Of a stretch of DNA of 64,000 nt, positions 9,097 to 17,865 are shown piece by piece. How positions within the stretch are numbered: position 1 is the stretch's first letter; every line of letters starts with the position of its first letter. The notes beneath the pieces were generated by a model. That model did no database searches and was not told where the DNA came from. It was given only the letters and a program-made list of their open reading frames with translations. Made by a program: the position numbers and the translations under genes. This DNA is from Bacillaceae bacterium IKA-2 (GTDB lineage: Bacteria > Bacillota > Bacilli > Bacillales > Anaerobacillaceae), in contig CP134492.1 in NCBI GenBank assembly GCA_031761875.1, positions 1,612,001 through 1,676,000 on the forward strand, read 5' to 3'.

Positions 9097-9170
9097 ACTT
9101 AAAGTATCTGGGGCGATAGCGTTACAAGAGTTATCGCTTATTCTGCTAACGAAGCAGTTTAGCACAACAA
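9097..9170 (+). repeat. cassette palindrome copy 5
   Basis: The left arm is CTTAAAGTATCTGGGGCG. The inner stem pairs GCGATAGC with a run ending TTATCGC, and the right arm is GCTAACGAAGCAGTTTAGC, itself a hairpin. Confidence 0.65.
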
Positions 9171-9229
9171 GACATGATAATTAAAACTGTTCGATAAACT
9201 TTTGCCAAATGACTAAAGGGGGAATTTTT

Positions 9230-9592
9230 ATGTTTAAGAAAGGGCTTTTTTTTGCTAATATACTACTTTTAGTTTTGATTTTTATCGGTGGTTGTAGTAG
9301 TTCTCCTTCCAAAGAGATTTCATATGCATATATATTGATAGCGAATGGAACGGAATATTACTTGCAAGGAGAAATTAAAGATAATGAATTTACTCTTGAT
9401 GAAAAAATTGGAGAAGTACAAAAAAAGGTAGCAATAGAAGTCATGCCCAAAGAGGACTTTTCATCTAACTTTTTAGAAGTAGGTGAAGAGATATACTCTT
9501 CCAACGAAGATAGTAAGGTTATTATAGTAAAAAAAGAAAATGGTGATTACCTAAAGTTTACCGAAGAGGGCTACTACAAAGATAAAGACTAA
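9230..9592 (+). CDS. small lipoprotein of unknown function
   Basis: The ATG at 9230 is chosen over an upstream one because AAAGGGGGAATTTTT fits it. 120 residues: signal peptide with lipobox FIGGC, then a small domain of about 95 residues. The opening ISYAYILIANGTEYYLQGEI suggests a beta-barrel or NTF2-like small fold. No family is recognised. Confidence 0.65.
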   Translation: MFKKGLFFANILLLVLIFIGGCSSSPSKEISYAYILIANGTEYYLQGEIKDNEFTLDEKIGEVQKKVAIEVMPKEDFSSNFLEVGEEIYSSNEDSKVIIVKKENGDYLKFTEEGYYKDKD

Positions 9593-9597
9593 TCGTT

Positions 9598-9668
9598 GTT
9601 AAAGTAACTGGGGGGCGTTTCAACAATAGGTGGAGATGCCTTTTTACTAAAGAGCAGTTTAGTGAAAT
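9598..9668 (+). repeat. cassette palindrome copy 6
   Basis: The left arm is GTTAAAGTAACTGGGGGGCG. The right arm is CTAAAGAGCAGTTTAGTG. Confidence 0.65.
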
Positions 9669-9693
9669 AAAAAGACGAAGTGGGAGATGAAAT

Positions 9694-10179
9694 TTGAAAA
9701 AGATATTTTTGCAGGCAATCATTATTAGTGTAATTAGTGCAGTGCTATTTTACTTAAGCAACTTAATGAATCCCTCCCCAGGACAAAGTTCAGGGAACGG
9801 AAATCCAGCAATAATTTTTATGTTTATATTAGTACCTTTGTTTTGTTATTTAGTCATTCTGTGGGTTAAACTTTTTAAGAAAGTAAATCTTAAACCTACT
9901 ATGCTGGTCCTTGGTATTGTAGCTATCGCAACACATTGGATGGTTGGCTTCTTTTACCAGAAAGGCTCCTTAATTAAGTACAAAAATATTTTGCAAGATG
10001 CGTATCACGAGCAACATGGATTTGTAGATAATGTATATATAGACCAGATAACCTCTTTATTTTCTATTCATGTTAACAACCAATATTTTAATCTAAACAC
10101 CTATCTCATGTTTTTAACCCTGTCAATTTTAATTTCCTCCTTGGTTATTATTACGCAAAAATCAATAAAAAGTAGTTAA
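9694..10179 (+). CDS. four-helix membrane protein of unknown function
   Basis: 161 residues from a TTG start with a GGGAGATGAAA ribosome site. Helices lie at about 5-20, 38-58, 70-85 and 135-155, with an extracellular or cytoplasmic loop of about 45 residues between the last two (QKGSLIKYKNILQDAYHE). No family is recognised. Confidence 0.6.
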   Translation: MKKIFLQAIIISVISAVLFYLSNLMNPSPGQSSGNGNPAIIFMFILVPLFCYLVILWVKLFKKVNLKPTMLVLGIVAIATHWMVGFFYQKGSLIKYKNILQDAYHEQHGFVDNVYIDQITSLFSIHVNNQYFNLNTYLMFLTLSILISSLVIITQKSIKSS

Positions 10180-10196
10180 AAAGAAACTTTCCTTCT

Positions 10197-10283
10197 TAAA
10201 CAAACTGGGGCTAGAATTCAATAAAGAGGATTGTTTTTAGATAAAGGACAAACTGACTTGGGCTTAGCTCAAGTTAGTTTATT
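10197..10283 (+). repeat. cassette palindrome left arm plus separate hairpin
   Basis: TTAAACAAACTGGGGC is the left arm. AAACTGACTTG and CAAGTTAGTTT (10249-10280) form a hairpin that may serve as a terminator before the sigma-factor operon. Confidence 0.5.
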
Positions 10284-10312
10284 TATTTACATTAAAATTT
10301 ATTAGCCGATAG

Positions 10313-10340
10313 TGTAACGTTTGAATTTATAGTACGTCTA
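10313..10340 (+). promoter_or_regulatory. ECF-type promoter of the sigma/anti-sigma operon
   Basis: TGTAAC (10313-10318), a 16-base spacer and CGTCTA (10335-10340) match the AAC/CGTC signature of Bacillus extracytoplasmic-function sigma promoters. It lies 30 bases upstream of the GTG of the sigma gene, which suggests autoregulation. Confidence 0.65.
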
Positions 10341-10370
10341 AATAGAGAATGCATCAGAGGGGGATCAATT

Positions 10371-10907
10371 GTGTCAAATGAAAAGAAGAGAGAAACGGAC
10401 ATTGGTGAATGGTATGAAGTGTATGGTGATGCCATATTTAAATACATACTTATGATGGTCCAAGACTATCAACAAGCAGAGGATTTAACCCAAGAAACTT
10501 TTATAAAAGCATACAGGTTTTACGATACCTTTAATTATCATTCAACTCGAAAAACTTGGTTATTTAGTGTCGCTCGTAACACAACTATTGATTACCTTAG
10601 AAAAAGAAAACCTTTTGAGTTTATCAAGGAATTTTTTCTACATAACAAGAGAGATGTAAAACCTTCACCTGACGAATTCTTGGTTTTAAAAGAAAATGCA
10701 CAAGAATTGTATGCCATACTGAAAAAAATGAAGAGTAGCTACAAAGAAGTGATCCTTCTTCGAAAGGTTAAGGGCTTTACTATAAAAGAAACATCTGAAG
10801 TTCTCCATTGGTCAGAAGGAAAGGTTAAAACAACTCTTTCTAGAGCATTAACTGACCTTAAGTCTCGACTAGCTAAGGAGGGGTATTCACATGAAACAAA
10901 GTTTTAA
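10371..10907 (+). CDS. ECF-subfamily RNA polymerase sigma factor
   Basis: 178 residues with sigma-70 region 2 (AEDLTQETFIKAYR, then RKTWLFSVARNTTIDYLRKRK) and region 4 (YKEVILLRKVKGFTIKETSEV and a helix-turn-helix ending WSEGKVKTTLSRAL). The length is that of SigX/SigW-like factors. The start is a GTG with AGAGGGGGATCAATT. The anti-sigma gene overlaps it by 17 bases, indicating translational coupling. An ECF-type promoter lies just upstream. Confidence 0.92.
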   Translation: MSNEKKRETDIGEWYEVYGDAIFKYILMMVQDYQQAEDLTQETFIKAYRFYDTFNYHSTRKTWLFSVARNTTIDYLRKRKPFEFIKEFFLHNKRDVKPSPDEFLVLKENAQELYAILKKMKSSYKEVILLRKVKGFTIKETSEVLHWSEGKVKTTLSRALTDLKSRLAKEGYSHETKF

Positions 10908-11592
10908 TAATGAATCAAAAGTTGATCGGTCTTTGGAAAGATTAGATGATAATATTGTTTGGAACAAAGATCGCAAACAACAACTAAGATACTCAATTGA
11001 GACAGAAATTCGGAAAGGTGATCATTACTATAAAGCGAAAAAGAAATTGGTTCACTTAGTAAGTTTAGCTTTATTTGTAACTATTCTATTTATTGGGTAT
11101 CAGTCAACCGTTCCTTATATTAACAATCCAATTGTAGATGAATCTGACGAATTTATTACGAGTACAGAAGAAGAGGAAATCGATTCTGAAACAAGGAAAC
11201 TTATTCAGGGGCTTGAAGCCGCACAAGAGCAAGTTTCATTTGAGATTATTTTACCTGAACTTAATTTAATACCTTCTTCAATAAGGGAAGAGAGTTCAAT
11301 TGAGGTAAAAAATTATAGGGTTGATTTAAAGGGAGTTCGAACAACATTTGGTAAAGGAAGGAAATACATTAAAATTATCCAAACATTTGATACTGGCAGA
11401 CCACCAGATATTAAGGGGTTAGAATTAGTAGATATTACGGGCGCTGAAGCATATTTAAAAATTGCAGAGTTCGGTGGACCTAACAGAATATATCTTTGGG
11501 AAGATGGTCAATATTTTAATATCAGTGCTCTTGAAGTATTATCAGTGGAAGAGTTAGTTGCAATTGCTAGGTCTATTGCTAGTATAAAATAA
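10891..11592 (+). CDS. membrane-bound anti-sigma factor, DUF4367-like
   Basis: 233 residues: a cytoplasmic N-terminal part (about 1-55) for sigma binding, one membrane helix (about 56-75), and an extracytoplasmic domain with IEVKNYRVDLKGVRTTFGKG and GAEAYLKIAEFGGPNRIYLW. The outer part resembles the DUF4367 sensor domain found in Bacillus anti-sigma proteins. The GGAGG site is inside the end of the sigma gene. It presumably holds the sigma factor until an envelope signal arrives; the signal is unknown. Confidence 0.8.
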   Translation: MKQSFNNESKVDRSLERLDDNIVWNKDRKQQLRYSIETEIRKGDHYYKAKKKLVHLVSLALFVTILFIGYQSTVPYINNPIVDESDEFITSTEEEEIDSETRKLIQGLEAAQEQVSFEIILPELNLIPSSIREESSIEVKNYRVDLKGVRTTFGKGRKYIKIIQTFDTGRPPDIKGLELVDITGAEAYLKIAEFGGPNRIYLWEDGQYFNISALEVLSVEELVAIARSIASIK

Positions 11593-11613
11593 AATAATTT
11601 AATGATTATCCCA

Positions 11614-11791
11614 CTAGCTCAGAGCGCCAAAGAAAGCGTCGTCGAGTTCTACAATGCCAGCAAGCGTGTACTCGGAATCCCGTTTTCGCATAGCGGTGCG
11701 AATCTTGTGAAGCATAAGCCAAGCTGTTTTATAGGTAACTTCAATTTCTTTTAAGAGCTTATACGCTGATATCTTTGTGAAATATTGTACT
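11614..11791 (-). pseudogene. IS1595-family (ISXO2-like) transposase fragment
   Basis: About 58 codons encode SAYKLLKEIEVTYKTAWLML, then HKIRTAMRKRDSEY, then LAGIVELDDAFFGA. These are the segment around the first catalytic Asp of ISXO2-type DDE transposases (usually '.VEvDEtyfGG'). Both ends are missing. Group II intron 2 begins at 11792, so the frame running on to 11868 is intron sequence. Confidence 0.75.
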
Positions 11792-11796
11792 GCGCG

Positions 11797-12492
11797 AAAC
11801 GTTTCCTTATAAGTGCCAAAGCACGAAATAGGAGAATTGCTATTAAGCAATGACAACTGATTAATCAAAACTCGGAATGAAAGCCGTCATGTTGAGCTGA
11901 AACGAGTTATCTAATACTCCTACATGCGCGGAATAGTAGTAGCTTGAACGTGTATGAAGCTAGGTGAAGTCGGCTGAAATGTGTCTAAGTTCTCAAACAG
12001 AATATGATTCATGATAGGCCGGGATGCTACAAAATATCTAAGGTGAGAATGTCCAATAGGACTGACGAAATTGCGAATGTACGGGTCTAGAAATTAATAC
12101 GCTCGAAAGACGTATACTGCGAACGCAGTGTCAAATACCGAAAAGTACGACTAGTACATAGGAACTTCGGGATATCTAACAAATGAGGACATAGATTTGA
12201 CAGGCTTAAAGTGAGCACCTACGGATATATGTAAAGCTAGGTTAATCGGAACGTTGTAAGTAAGAAACATCCACTATTAAACGGCTACTATCGGGATGGC
12301 GTCTATAAGATAAGTAATTATCGAAGTGACTTTATTCTTGCGAAAGTAGGGACATAGTACCGTAGAAGCGTGTAACGAGCGTGGAGGGATAGTCCCAAGT
12401 CTCATTCTTTGAAAACTAAGTCAACTAAATGAAACTCACAGGGTCGAGTAAGATGATGGGACTTTCCGTAAGGAAGGAGAAACAATACATCA
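11797..12492 (+). ncRNA. group II intron 2, 5' ribozyme domains
   Basis: A noncoding stretch of about 700 bases. It shares conserved blocks with intron 1 in the same order, for example GCGAATGTACGGGTCTA (12072) against CTGAATGTACGGGTCTA (3706), and AACGTTGTAAG before the end of domain III. No gene is seen here. Confidence 0.7.
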
Positions 12493-13453
12493 GTGAGTAC
12501 AACTTTACGACATACAGAATACTACGGTATGCAAGATACATTTGAAGACCTTTATGACCGAAGCAGAAACAACGCTACAAAAGGTCTCAGGCTATATGAA
12601 CATATCATATCGAAAGACAATATCTTATTAGCTTTTCGAAATATTAAAGCGAATACAGGTTCCAAAACAGCAGGAACTGACGGCATCACGATTGATAAAT
12701 ATAAGATTGAAAACGTTGATGAATTTATTGAGGAAATTCGAAAAACATTAAAGAATTACAAACCTCAAACGGTACGAAGAGTTGAAATACCTAAACCTAA
12801 TGGCAAGAAACGTCCATTAGGCATTCCAACTATGAGAGATCGATTAATTCAACAGATGTTCAAACAAGTATTAGAGTCAATATGTGAAGCTAAATTTTAT
12901 AACCATTCATACGGTTTTAGACCAAACAGGTCAACCCATCATGCAATGGCTAGATGTCAGTTCTTAGTCAATAATGTGAAGTTGCACCATGCTGTAGACA
13001 TTGATATACAAGGTTTCTTTGATAACGTGAGTCATTCAAAGTTAATTAAACAAATGTACAGTATAGGCATACAGGATGATAGAGTTTTAACGATTGTCGC
13101 GAAAATGCTAAAAGCACCAATAAAAGGCGTAGGTGTTCCAACTAAAGGAACTCCGCAAGGTGGCATCTTATCTCCCCTTTTATCAAACATTGTTTTAAAT
13201 GACTTGGATTGGTGGATAGCTAGTCAATGGGAATGCTTAAAAACCAAACGTACTTATTCAACTAATTATAAGACAAAAGTGTTAAAGAGAACGGATCTCA
13301 AACAAATGTATATCGTTAGATATGCAGATGATTTTAAGATTTTCACAAACTCTCATCAATCAGCTATCAAAATATTTCACGCTACCAAGGAATACTTAAA
13401 AAACCAGCTAAACCTTAATATATCAACTGAGAAATCAGCGATTACTAATCTTA
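12493..13453 (+). pseudogene. group II intron 2 reverse transcriptase, 5' part
   Basis: 320 codons from a GTG start encode the reverse-transcriptase domain with GTPQGGILSPLLSN and YADD (277-280). The frame is cut at 13453 by the IS21-type element. It resumes at 19350 with RKSDFLGFSLKAV when one copy of the 5-bp duplication TCTTA is removed. The remaining 10 codons of the visible frame are IS sequence. Confidence 0.9.
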
Positions 13454-13540
13454 TGTTTATGATACTCTAAAAGTGGCCCATTAATAGAATAATATCAATT
13501 GAAAAACGGTCCAGTACTTTAACACTAATCTCTTACTGTT

Positions 13541-14365
13541 ATGATGGCAGTAAAGGGGTGGGATGGAGTGATTGAGATAATGGACAAACATGCAATAATA
13601 AAACTAAAGCAGCAAGGTGTATCCAATAGAAAAGCTGCCAAGCTTTTAAACATCAATCGGAAAACAGTCGCAATCTATTGGAATGAGTACCAGAAGAACA
13701 ATACTCTGTTGAATGCCTTAGACGTTAATAAAAAAGAAGTACAAGAAGTACAAGAAAAAATATGCGAGGCACCAAAGTATAATGCTCAAAATAGAAAGCC
13801 AAGAAAGTACACAGCAGAAATCGATACCAGATTAGACGAAATCCTAGAGAGTGAATCTGAAAAGTGTAAAGAGTTAGGTCGACATAAACAACAGCTGACT
13901 AATTTGCAAATTCACCAAATGCTAGTCAATGAAAAGTTTGATATTGGATATACAACTATTACAAATAAAATCAGAGAAAAAAGAAACAAACCTAAGGAAT
14001 GCTTTATTAAACAATCATATGATTTAGGGCAAAGACTTGAATATGATTTTGGCGAAGTGAAGTTAGAAATAAACGGGGAGATCAATACCTATCATCTAGC
14101 TGTACTATCTTCACCAGCTGCTGATTTCAGATGGGCGTATTTATATAAGAATCAAAAGCAAGACGTCTTTATGGATTCTCATGTGCGTTTCTTCGATATG
14201 TTAGGTGGCGTTTATTCAGAGATTGTGTACGACAATATGAGAAATGTAGTATCAAAATTCATAGGTAAAACTGAAAAAGTCCTCAATGAGAATTTGCTAA
14301 AATTGTCACTCTACTACGGATTCGATATCAACGTCACTAATTGTTTCAGTGGAAACGAGAAGGGT
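13541..14365 (+). pseudogene. istA: IS21 transposase IstA, N-terminal part (split by RIT)
   Basis: It has a helix-turn-helix (IIKLKQQGVSNRKAAKLLNI) and an rve/DDE core with RLEYDFGEVK (first Asp) and YSEIVYDNMRNVV (second Asp). The frame breaks after GNEKG, immediately before the third catalytic residue: at 17866 it continues HVEGSV, where the E is the expected acid. Restoring codons 14357-14365 to 17866 gives a 501-residue IstA. The visible frame runs a few codons into RIT sequence (to 14389). The start could be 13541, 13544 or 13580. Confidence 0.9.
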
Positions 14366-14374
14366 AATGAAAAG
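14358..14374 (+). promoter_or_regulatory. RIT left junction: core AGAAGGGT plus 9-bp arm
   Basis: The core AGAAGGGT (14358-14365) belongs to istA; AATGAAAAG (14366-14374) is the first RIT arm. A second arm-like AATGTAAAG lies 8 bases further in (14383-14391), and the inverted CTTTACATT occurs near 14438. Confidence 0.7.
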
Positions 14375-14505
14375 TATATGATAATGTAAAGTAAGGCTGT
14401 TAGATAACTATAAACAAAGTGATTCTAGTTGTTTTACTTTACATTTTCAATGGCTATATTTAATATAGGCGAGGTCGCCTACGTTAAATATAGGAGGTTA
14501 TGATT

Positions 14506-15753
14506 ATGGAACAAAAATATCAAACATTTGAACAACTGTCCTCAGAAGTAGTTAAATCCCTTCGGGATATGTCCTATTCCGAATCAAGGATAAGCCAATA
14601 TCGTTCCGCGTGGCAAAAACTGGCTACTTTTATGGAAAACAATCAGATTGAGTATTATTCAGCGTCAGTAGGTGGAGCATTTATAGCTGACTTTATTGGT
14701 ACTGGGAAATACGAGGAATTTAGCCATTGGGAAAAGAGCATAATCCGGTGTGTGGATGTTCTAACTGAATTTCAGTCTACAGGAACGTTCCAATACAGAA
14801 GGGCAAAGAAATCCTACCAATTTTATGGTTGCATCGGTAATCCTATGGTGGATTTCCTTAATCACCGAAAATCTTTGGGTATTACAGAAAATACGCTTGG
14901 TCATTACCGATTAAATCTTCATCGCTTTCTTAGTTTTTTTAATGAAGAAGGAGTCATGGAAACCGAAGCAATTAAAAAACAACACATTTTAGGATTTGTG
15001 AATCAGCTTGGTTTTTATACACCTGCAACGCGCCACAGCATGCTTACCACTTTACGTGGGTTTATGAGATATCTACATGACAATGGGTATACAGGGATTG
15101 ACTTTTCATACCTAATTCCAAAAGACAATTACAAGAAGCAATGTAAACTACCCACGACATATACGAAAAATGAAGTTGAATCATTAATCAATACTGTTGA
15201 CAGAAGTAGCCCAAAAGGGAAGCGTGATGCTGCTATGATACTATTGGCTGCACGATTGGGATTGAGGGCTTCTGACATCTGTCTGTTGAAGTTTGAAAAC
15301 ATACACTGGGAAAAGAATACAATTACACTTGTTCAACAAAAGACTAAAAATAAGATTGAGCATCCACTTTTAATAGAAATAGGAGAGGCTATTATCGATT
15401 ATCTGAAGTATGGACGGCCTAAATCTGATCTTCCTTATGTCTTCCTACATGCAATCCCGCCATATAACTGCCTAAATAGATCGACTTTGCATAGCATTGT
15501 TACTTTTTATCTCCGTCGTGCTGGCATTAAAAACATAACAGAAAAGAAACATGGTCCTCATGCTTTGAGGCACAGTCTTGCTGGGCAACTACTGGAACAA
15601 AAAATACCCATCCATGTTATATCAGAAGTGCTAGGTCACAAGAATACCGAAAGCACAAAAACTTATTTACGAATAGACTTAACATCTTTGAGCCAATGCG
15701 CATTAGATGTTCCACTCTTAAAAACGCCATTTTATGCCAAGGAGGTGGAATGA
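14506..15753 (+). CDS. ritA: RIT tyrosine recombinase A
   Basis: 415 residues from the ATG with AGGAGG 8 bases upstream (an in-frame ATG at 14500 is too close to it). The N-terminal SAM-like core-binding domain spans about 10-200. The catalytic domain has Arg254 (LGLRASD), His352 and Arg355 (HALRHS), His378 (LGHK) and nucleophile Tyr387. It overlaps the next gene by 4 bases (ATGA). In RIT elements all three recombinases are thought to act together on the ends. Confidence 0.92.
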   Translation: MEQKYQTFEQLSSEVVKSLRDMSYSESRISQYRSAWQKLATFMENNQIEYYSASVGGAFIADFIGTGKYEEFSHWEKSIIRCVDVLTEFQSTGTFQYRRAKKSYQFYGCIGNPMVDFLNHRKSLGITENTLGHYRLNLHRFLSFFNEEGVMETEAIKKQHILGFVNQLGFYTPATRHSMLTTLRGFMRYLHDNGYTGIDFSYLIPKDNYKKQCKLPTTYTKNEVESLINTVDRSSPKGKRDAAMILLAARLGLRASDICLLKFENIHWEKNTITLVQQKTKNKIEHPLLIEIGEAIIDYLKYGRPKSDLPYVFLHAIPPYNCLNRSTLHSIVTFYLRRAGIKNITEKKHGPHALRHSLAGQLLEQKIPIHVISEVLGHKNTESTKTYLRIDLTSLSQCALDVPLLKTPFYAKEVE

Positions 15754-16724
15754 TGCCGAACTATTGTGGTATTTATGCTGGTTTAATCGAACAGTACATT
15801 GATTTCAAAAGAAACCTCGGTTACAAGTTTGTTGATGCCACTTACACACTTTCGTTATTTGACAGATTTACAATAGATAATGCCGTATTAAAACTCGGTC
15901 TATCAAAGGAGATTGTTGATAAATGGAGTGAGAAGCGTCCAAATGAATCAGACAAGACACGTTATGCGAGGATTCATTATATTGCAAAATTTTCCGCCTA
16001 TTTAAATGATATGGGATATCCATCACATATACCGAGATTGCCTAAAAAGTACAGCAGTACGTTTGTACCACATATTTTCTCGAAAAAGGAAGTGAATGCA
16101 TTCTTCGATGCATGTGATACGCTTAAAGTTAATAGACGATTTGAAACAACTGTGTATGTACTCCCCGCTTTATTTAGAATGCTATATGGCTGTGGCATCC
16201 GTATCAGCGAAGCGTTATCCCTAACATGTAAGGATGTTGATCTTGATGCAAAAAATATTATTGTCAGGGAAACGAAAAACGGCAAAGACCGAATACTCCC
16301 ATTATCTGAAACACTAACTGAGGTGTGTATTCAATATAGGAATGTTCGTCCCGGCAAATATGAACCGAAAGGTTATTTTTTTATCAAGAACAATGGGCAA
16401 AAATGTAATGCCAAGGCAATATATGAATGGTTCAGAAAAATACTCTGGAATGCAGGAATTCCACATGGTGGGAAGGGTTTTGGCCCAAGAATGCATGACT
16501 TTCGTCACACTTTCAGTGTACACTCTCTTGTGAAAATGTCAGAAGCTGGGCTAGATTTATACTACTCACTCCCAATATTATCAAAATATCTTGGGCATCA
16601 GTCATTAGAGGCTACAGATAAGTATGTAAGGCTAACATCTGACATGTACCCTGATTTAATTAGAGAAGTAGATAACGTTTGTGCCTATGTATTTCCGGAG
16701 GTTGACCATTATGAAGCCGACTGA
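15750..16724 (+). CDS. ritB: RIT tyrosine recombinase B
   Basis: 324 residues; the start ATG-ATG at 15750/15753 is preceded by AAGGAGGTGGA, and an upstream ATG at 15696 lies inside the previous gene without a site. The catalytic set is complete: Arg151 (GIRISE), His249, Arg252 (HDFRHT), His283 (LGHQ), Tyr292. It overlaps ritC by 14 bases. The product is identical to the copy at 56054. Confidence 0.92.
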   Translation: MMPNYCGIYAGLIEQYIDFKRNLGYKFVDATYTLSLFDRFTIDNAVLKLGLSKEIVDKWSEKRPNESDKTRYARIHYIAKFSAYLNDMGYPSHIPRLPKKYSSTFVPHIFSKKEVNAFFDACDTLKVNRRFETTVYVLPALFRMLYGCGIRISEALSLTCKDVDLDAKNIIVRETKNGKDRILPLSETLTEVCIQYRNVRPGKYEPKGYFFIKNNGQKCNAKAIYEWFRKILWNAGIPHGGKGFGPRMHDFRHTFSVHSLVKMSEAGLDLYYSLPILSKYLGHQSLEATDKYVRLTSDMYPDLIREVDNVCAYVFPEVDHYEAD

Positions 16725-17730
16725 TTTCTCTCGCTATCTGACAGGATTTCTTACAAAATACCTGCCAGGAGAAATGGGGTTCAGTATAAATACGATTGCC
16801 TCTTATAGAGACACATTTGTACTTTTCCTTACATTTATCAAGGATAAAAAAGGAATAAAAACAAATTCTCTGACGCTGGGCATGATTAATAAGGAAATGG
16901 TTATTCACTTTCTTGACTGGATAGAAACAGAGCGTGGCTGTAGTACAGCCACAAGGAACGTCCGCCTTGCGGCATTACACTCTTTCTTCCAATATCTCCA
17001 GTATCAGAGCCCCGATAATCTTTTGGAATGGCAGAGAATCCTTGGAATCCGGGTTAAGAAAACAGAAACAAAATCAATCAGTTACCTAACGCTTAATGGG
17101 ATCAGACTACTTTTGGAAATGCCTGATCAGTCAACTAAAATAGGACGAAGAGATCTTGCTCTTTTGTCAATTATGTATGAAAGCGGTGGAAGAGTACAGG
17201 AAATCATTGACCTCACTCCGTCACAAGTACGTTTTGACAGACCATGTACTGTAAAGTTAATTGGTAAGGGGAATAAAGCCCGGATAGTCCCTCTGATGGA
17301 TGCTCCGTTAGATTTATTAAATCGATATATGGATGAGCAGGGGCTGTTAAGTTTGTCAGCAAACATGTACCCATTGTTCTGTAACAAAAGAGGAGAAAAA
17401 CTGACCCGGGCAGGGGTGAATTACATACTAGATAAATATGCACGCAAGGCTCGTATTAAAGATCAAATATTAATCCCAGAACGATTTAGCTGTCATTGTC
17501 TGAGACATTCAAAAGCTATGCACTTACTCCAAGCAGGAGTTAATCTCATATACATCCGTGATATACTAGGTCACCGTTCTGTCCAAACAACTGAAATTTA
17601 CGCTAAGGTAGATTCAAAACAAAAAAGAGAAGCAATTGAAAAAGCATATACAGATGTTGTACCAAAAGGTGCACCTTCTTGGCAAAAAAGTGGAGATTTA
17701 TTGGAATGGCTAAAAAGATTTGATAAATAA
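16711..17730 (+). CDS. ritC: RIT tyrosine recombinase C
   Basis: 339 residues; CGGAGG precedes the ATG at 16711, within the end of ritB. Catalytic residues: Arg161 (GGRVQE), His262 and Arg265 (HCLRHS), His288 (LGHR), Tyr297. The N-terminal part starts with LTGFLTKYLPGEMGFSINTI, typical of XerC/D-type core-binding domains. It is the last gene of the trio, followed by about 100 bases of inverted-repeat end. Confidence 0.92.
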   Translation: MKPTDFSRYLTGFLTKYLPGEMGFSINTIASYRDTFVLFLTFIKDKKGIKTNSLTLGMINKEMVIHFLDWIETERGCSTATRNVRLAALHSFFQYLQYQSPDNLLEWQRILGIRVKKTETKSISYLTLNGIRLLLEMPDQSTKIGRRDLALLSIMYESGGRVQEIIDLTPSQVRFDRPCTVKLIGKGNKARIVPLMDAPLDLLNRYMDEQGLLSLSANMYPLFCNKRGEKLTRAGVNYILDKYARKARIKDQILIPERFSCHCLRHSKAMHLLQAGVNLIYIRDILGHRSVQTTEIYAKVDSKQKREAIEKAYTDVVPKGAPSWQKSGDLLEWLKRFDK

Positions 17731-17822
17731 AATAGTGTTTGCGTTGCAGATAATGTAAAGTAAAACAGCGAGGGATCCTTTACTTACGGTTATTTAACAG
17801 CCTTACTTTACATTATCATATA

Positions 17823-17865
17823 CTTTTCATTACCCTTCTAATGTAAAGCTTTGCATTAGAAGGGT
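17823..17865 (+). promoter_or_regulatory. RIT right junction: two cores and an 18-bp palindrome
   Basis: In order: arm CTTTTCATT (17823-17831), core ACCCTTCT (17832-17839), arm AATGTAAAG (17840-17848), arm CTTTGCATT (17849-17857), core AGAAGGGT (17858-17865), then istA resumes. Two 8-bp cores in opposite orientation are thus each bordered by at least one 9-bp arm. Confidence 0.7.

Larger units (their letters stand above)
6099..10300 (+). other. palindrome-separated small-gene array, first segment
   Basis: Eight complete small genes and one degenerate one, all on the plus strand, each have their own ribosome site. Each is followed within about 10-35 bases by a copy or half-copy of one imperfect palindrome. 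A full copy is about 75 bp. Its left arm reads AAAGTAACTGGGGGC, the middle pairs GAAYAAGGA with TCCTTGTTC, and the right arm reads TAACTGGCAGTTTAGTGG. The gene products are unrelated to each other (lipoproteins, one- to three-helix membrane proteins), as in gene-cassette arrays. Confidence 0.6.
14366..17857 (+). mobile_element. RIT (recombinases in trio) element, copy 1
   Basis: Three overlapping tyrosine-recombinase genes lie in one direction, flanked by inverted repeats of about 40 bp that begin AATGAAAAGTATATGATAAT. The element body is 14366-17831 (3466 bp), followed by core ACCCTTCT and an 18-bp palindrome AATGTAAAGCTTTGCATT (17840-17857). It sits in istA with its genes in the same direction as istA. 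RIT elements are an established class; the trio here fits it in gene number, order and overlap. Confidence 0.9.

Noticed and set aside
11792-11868. Extension of the IS1595 transposase frame to 11868
   Set aside because: These bases are the conserved 5' end of group II intron 2.
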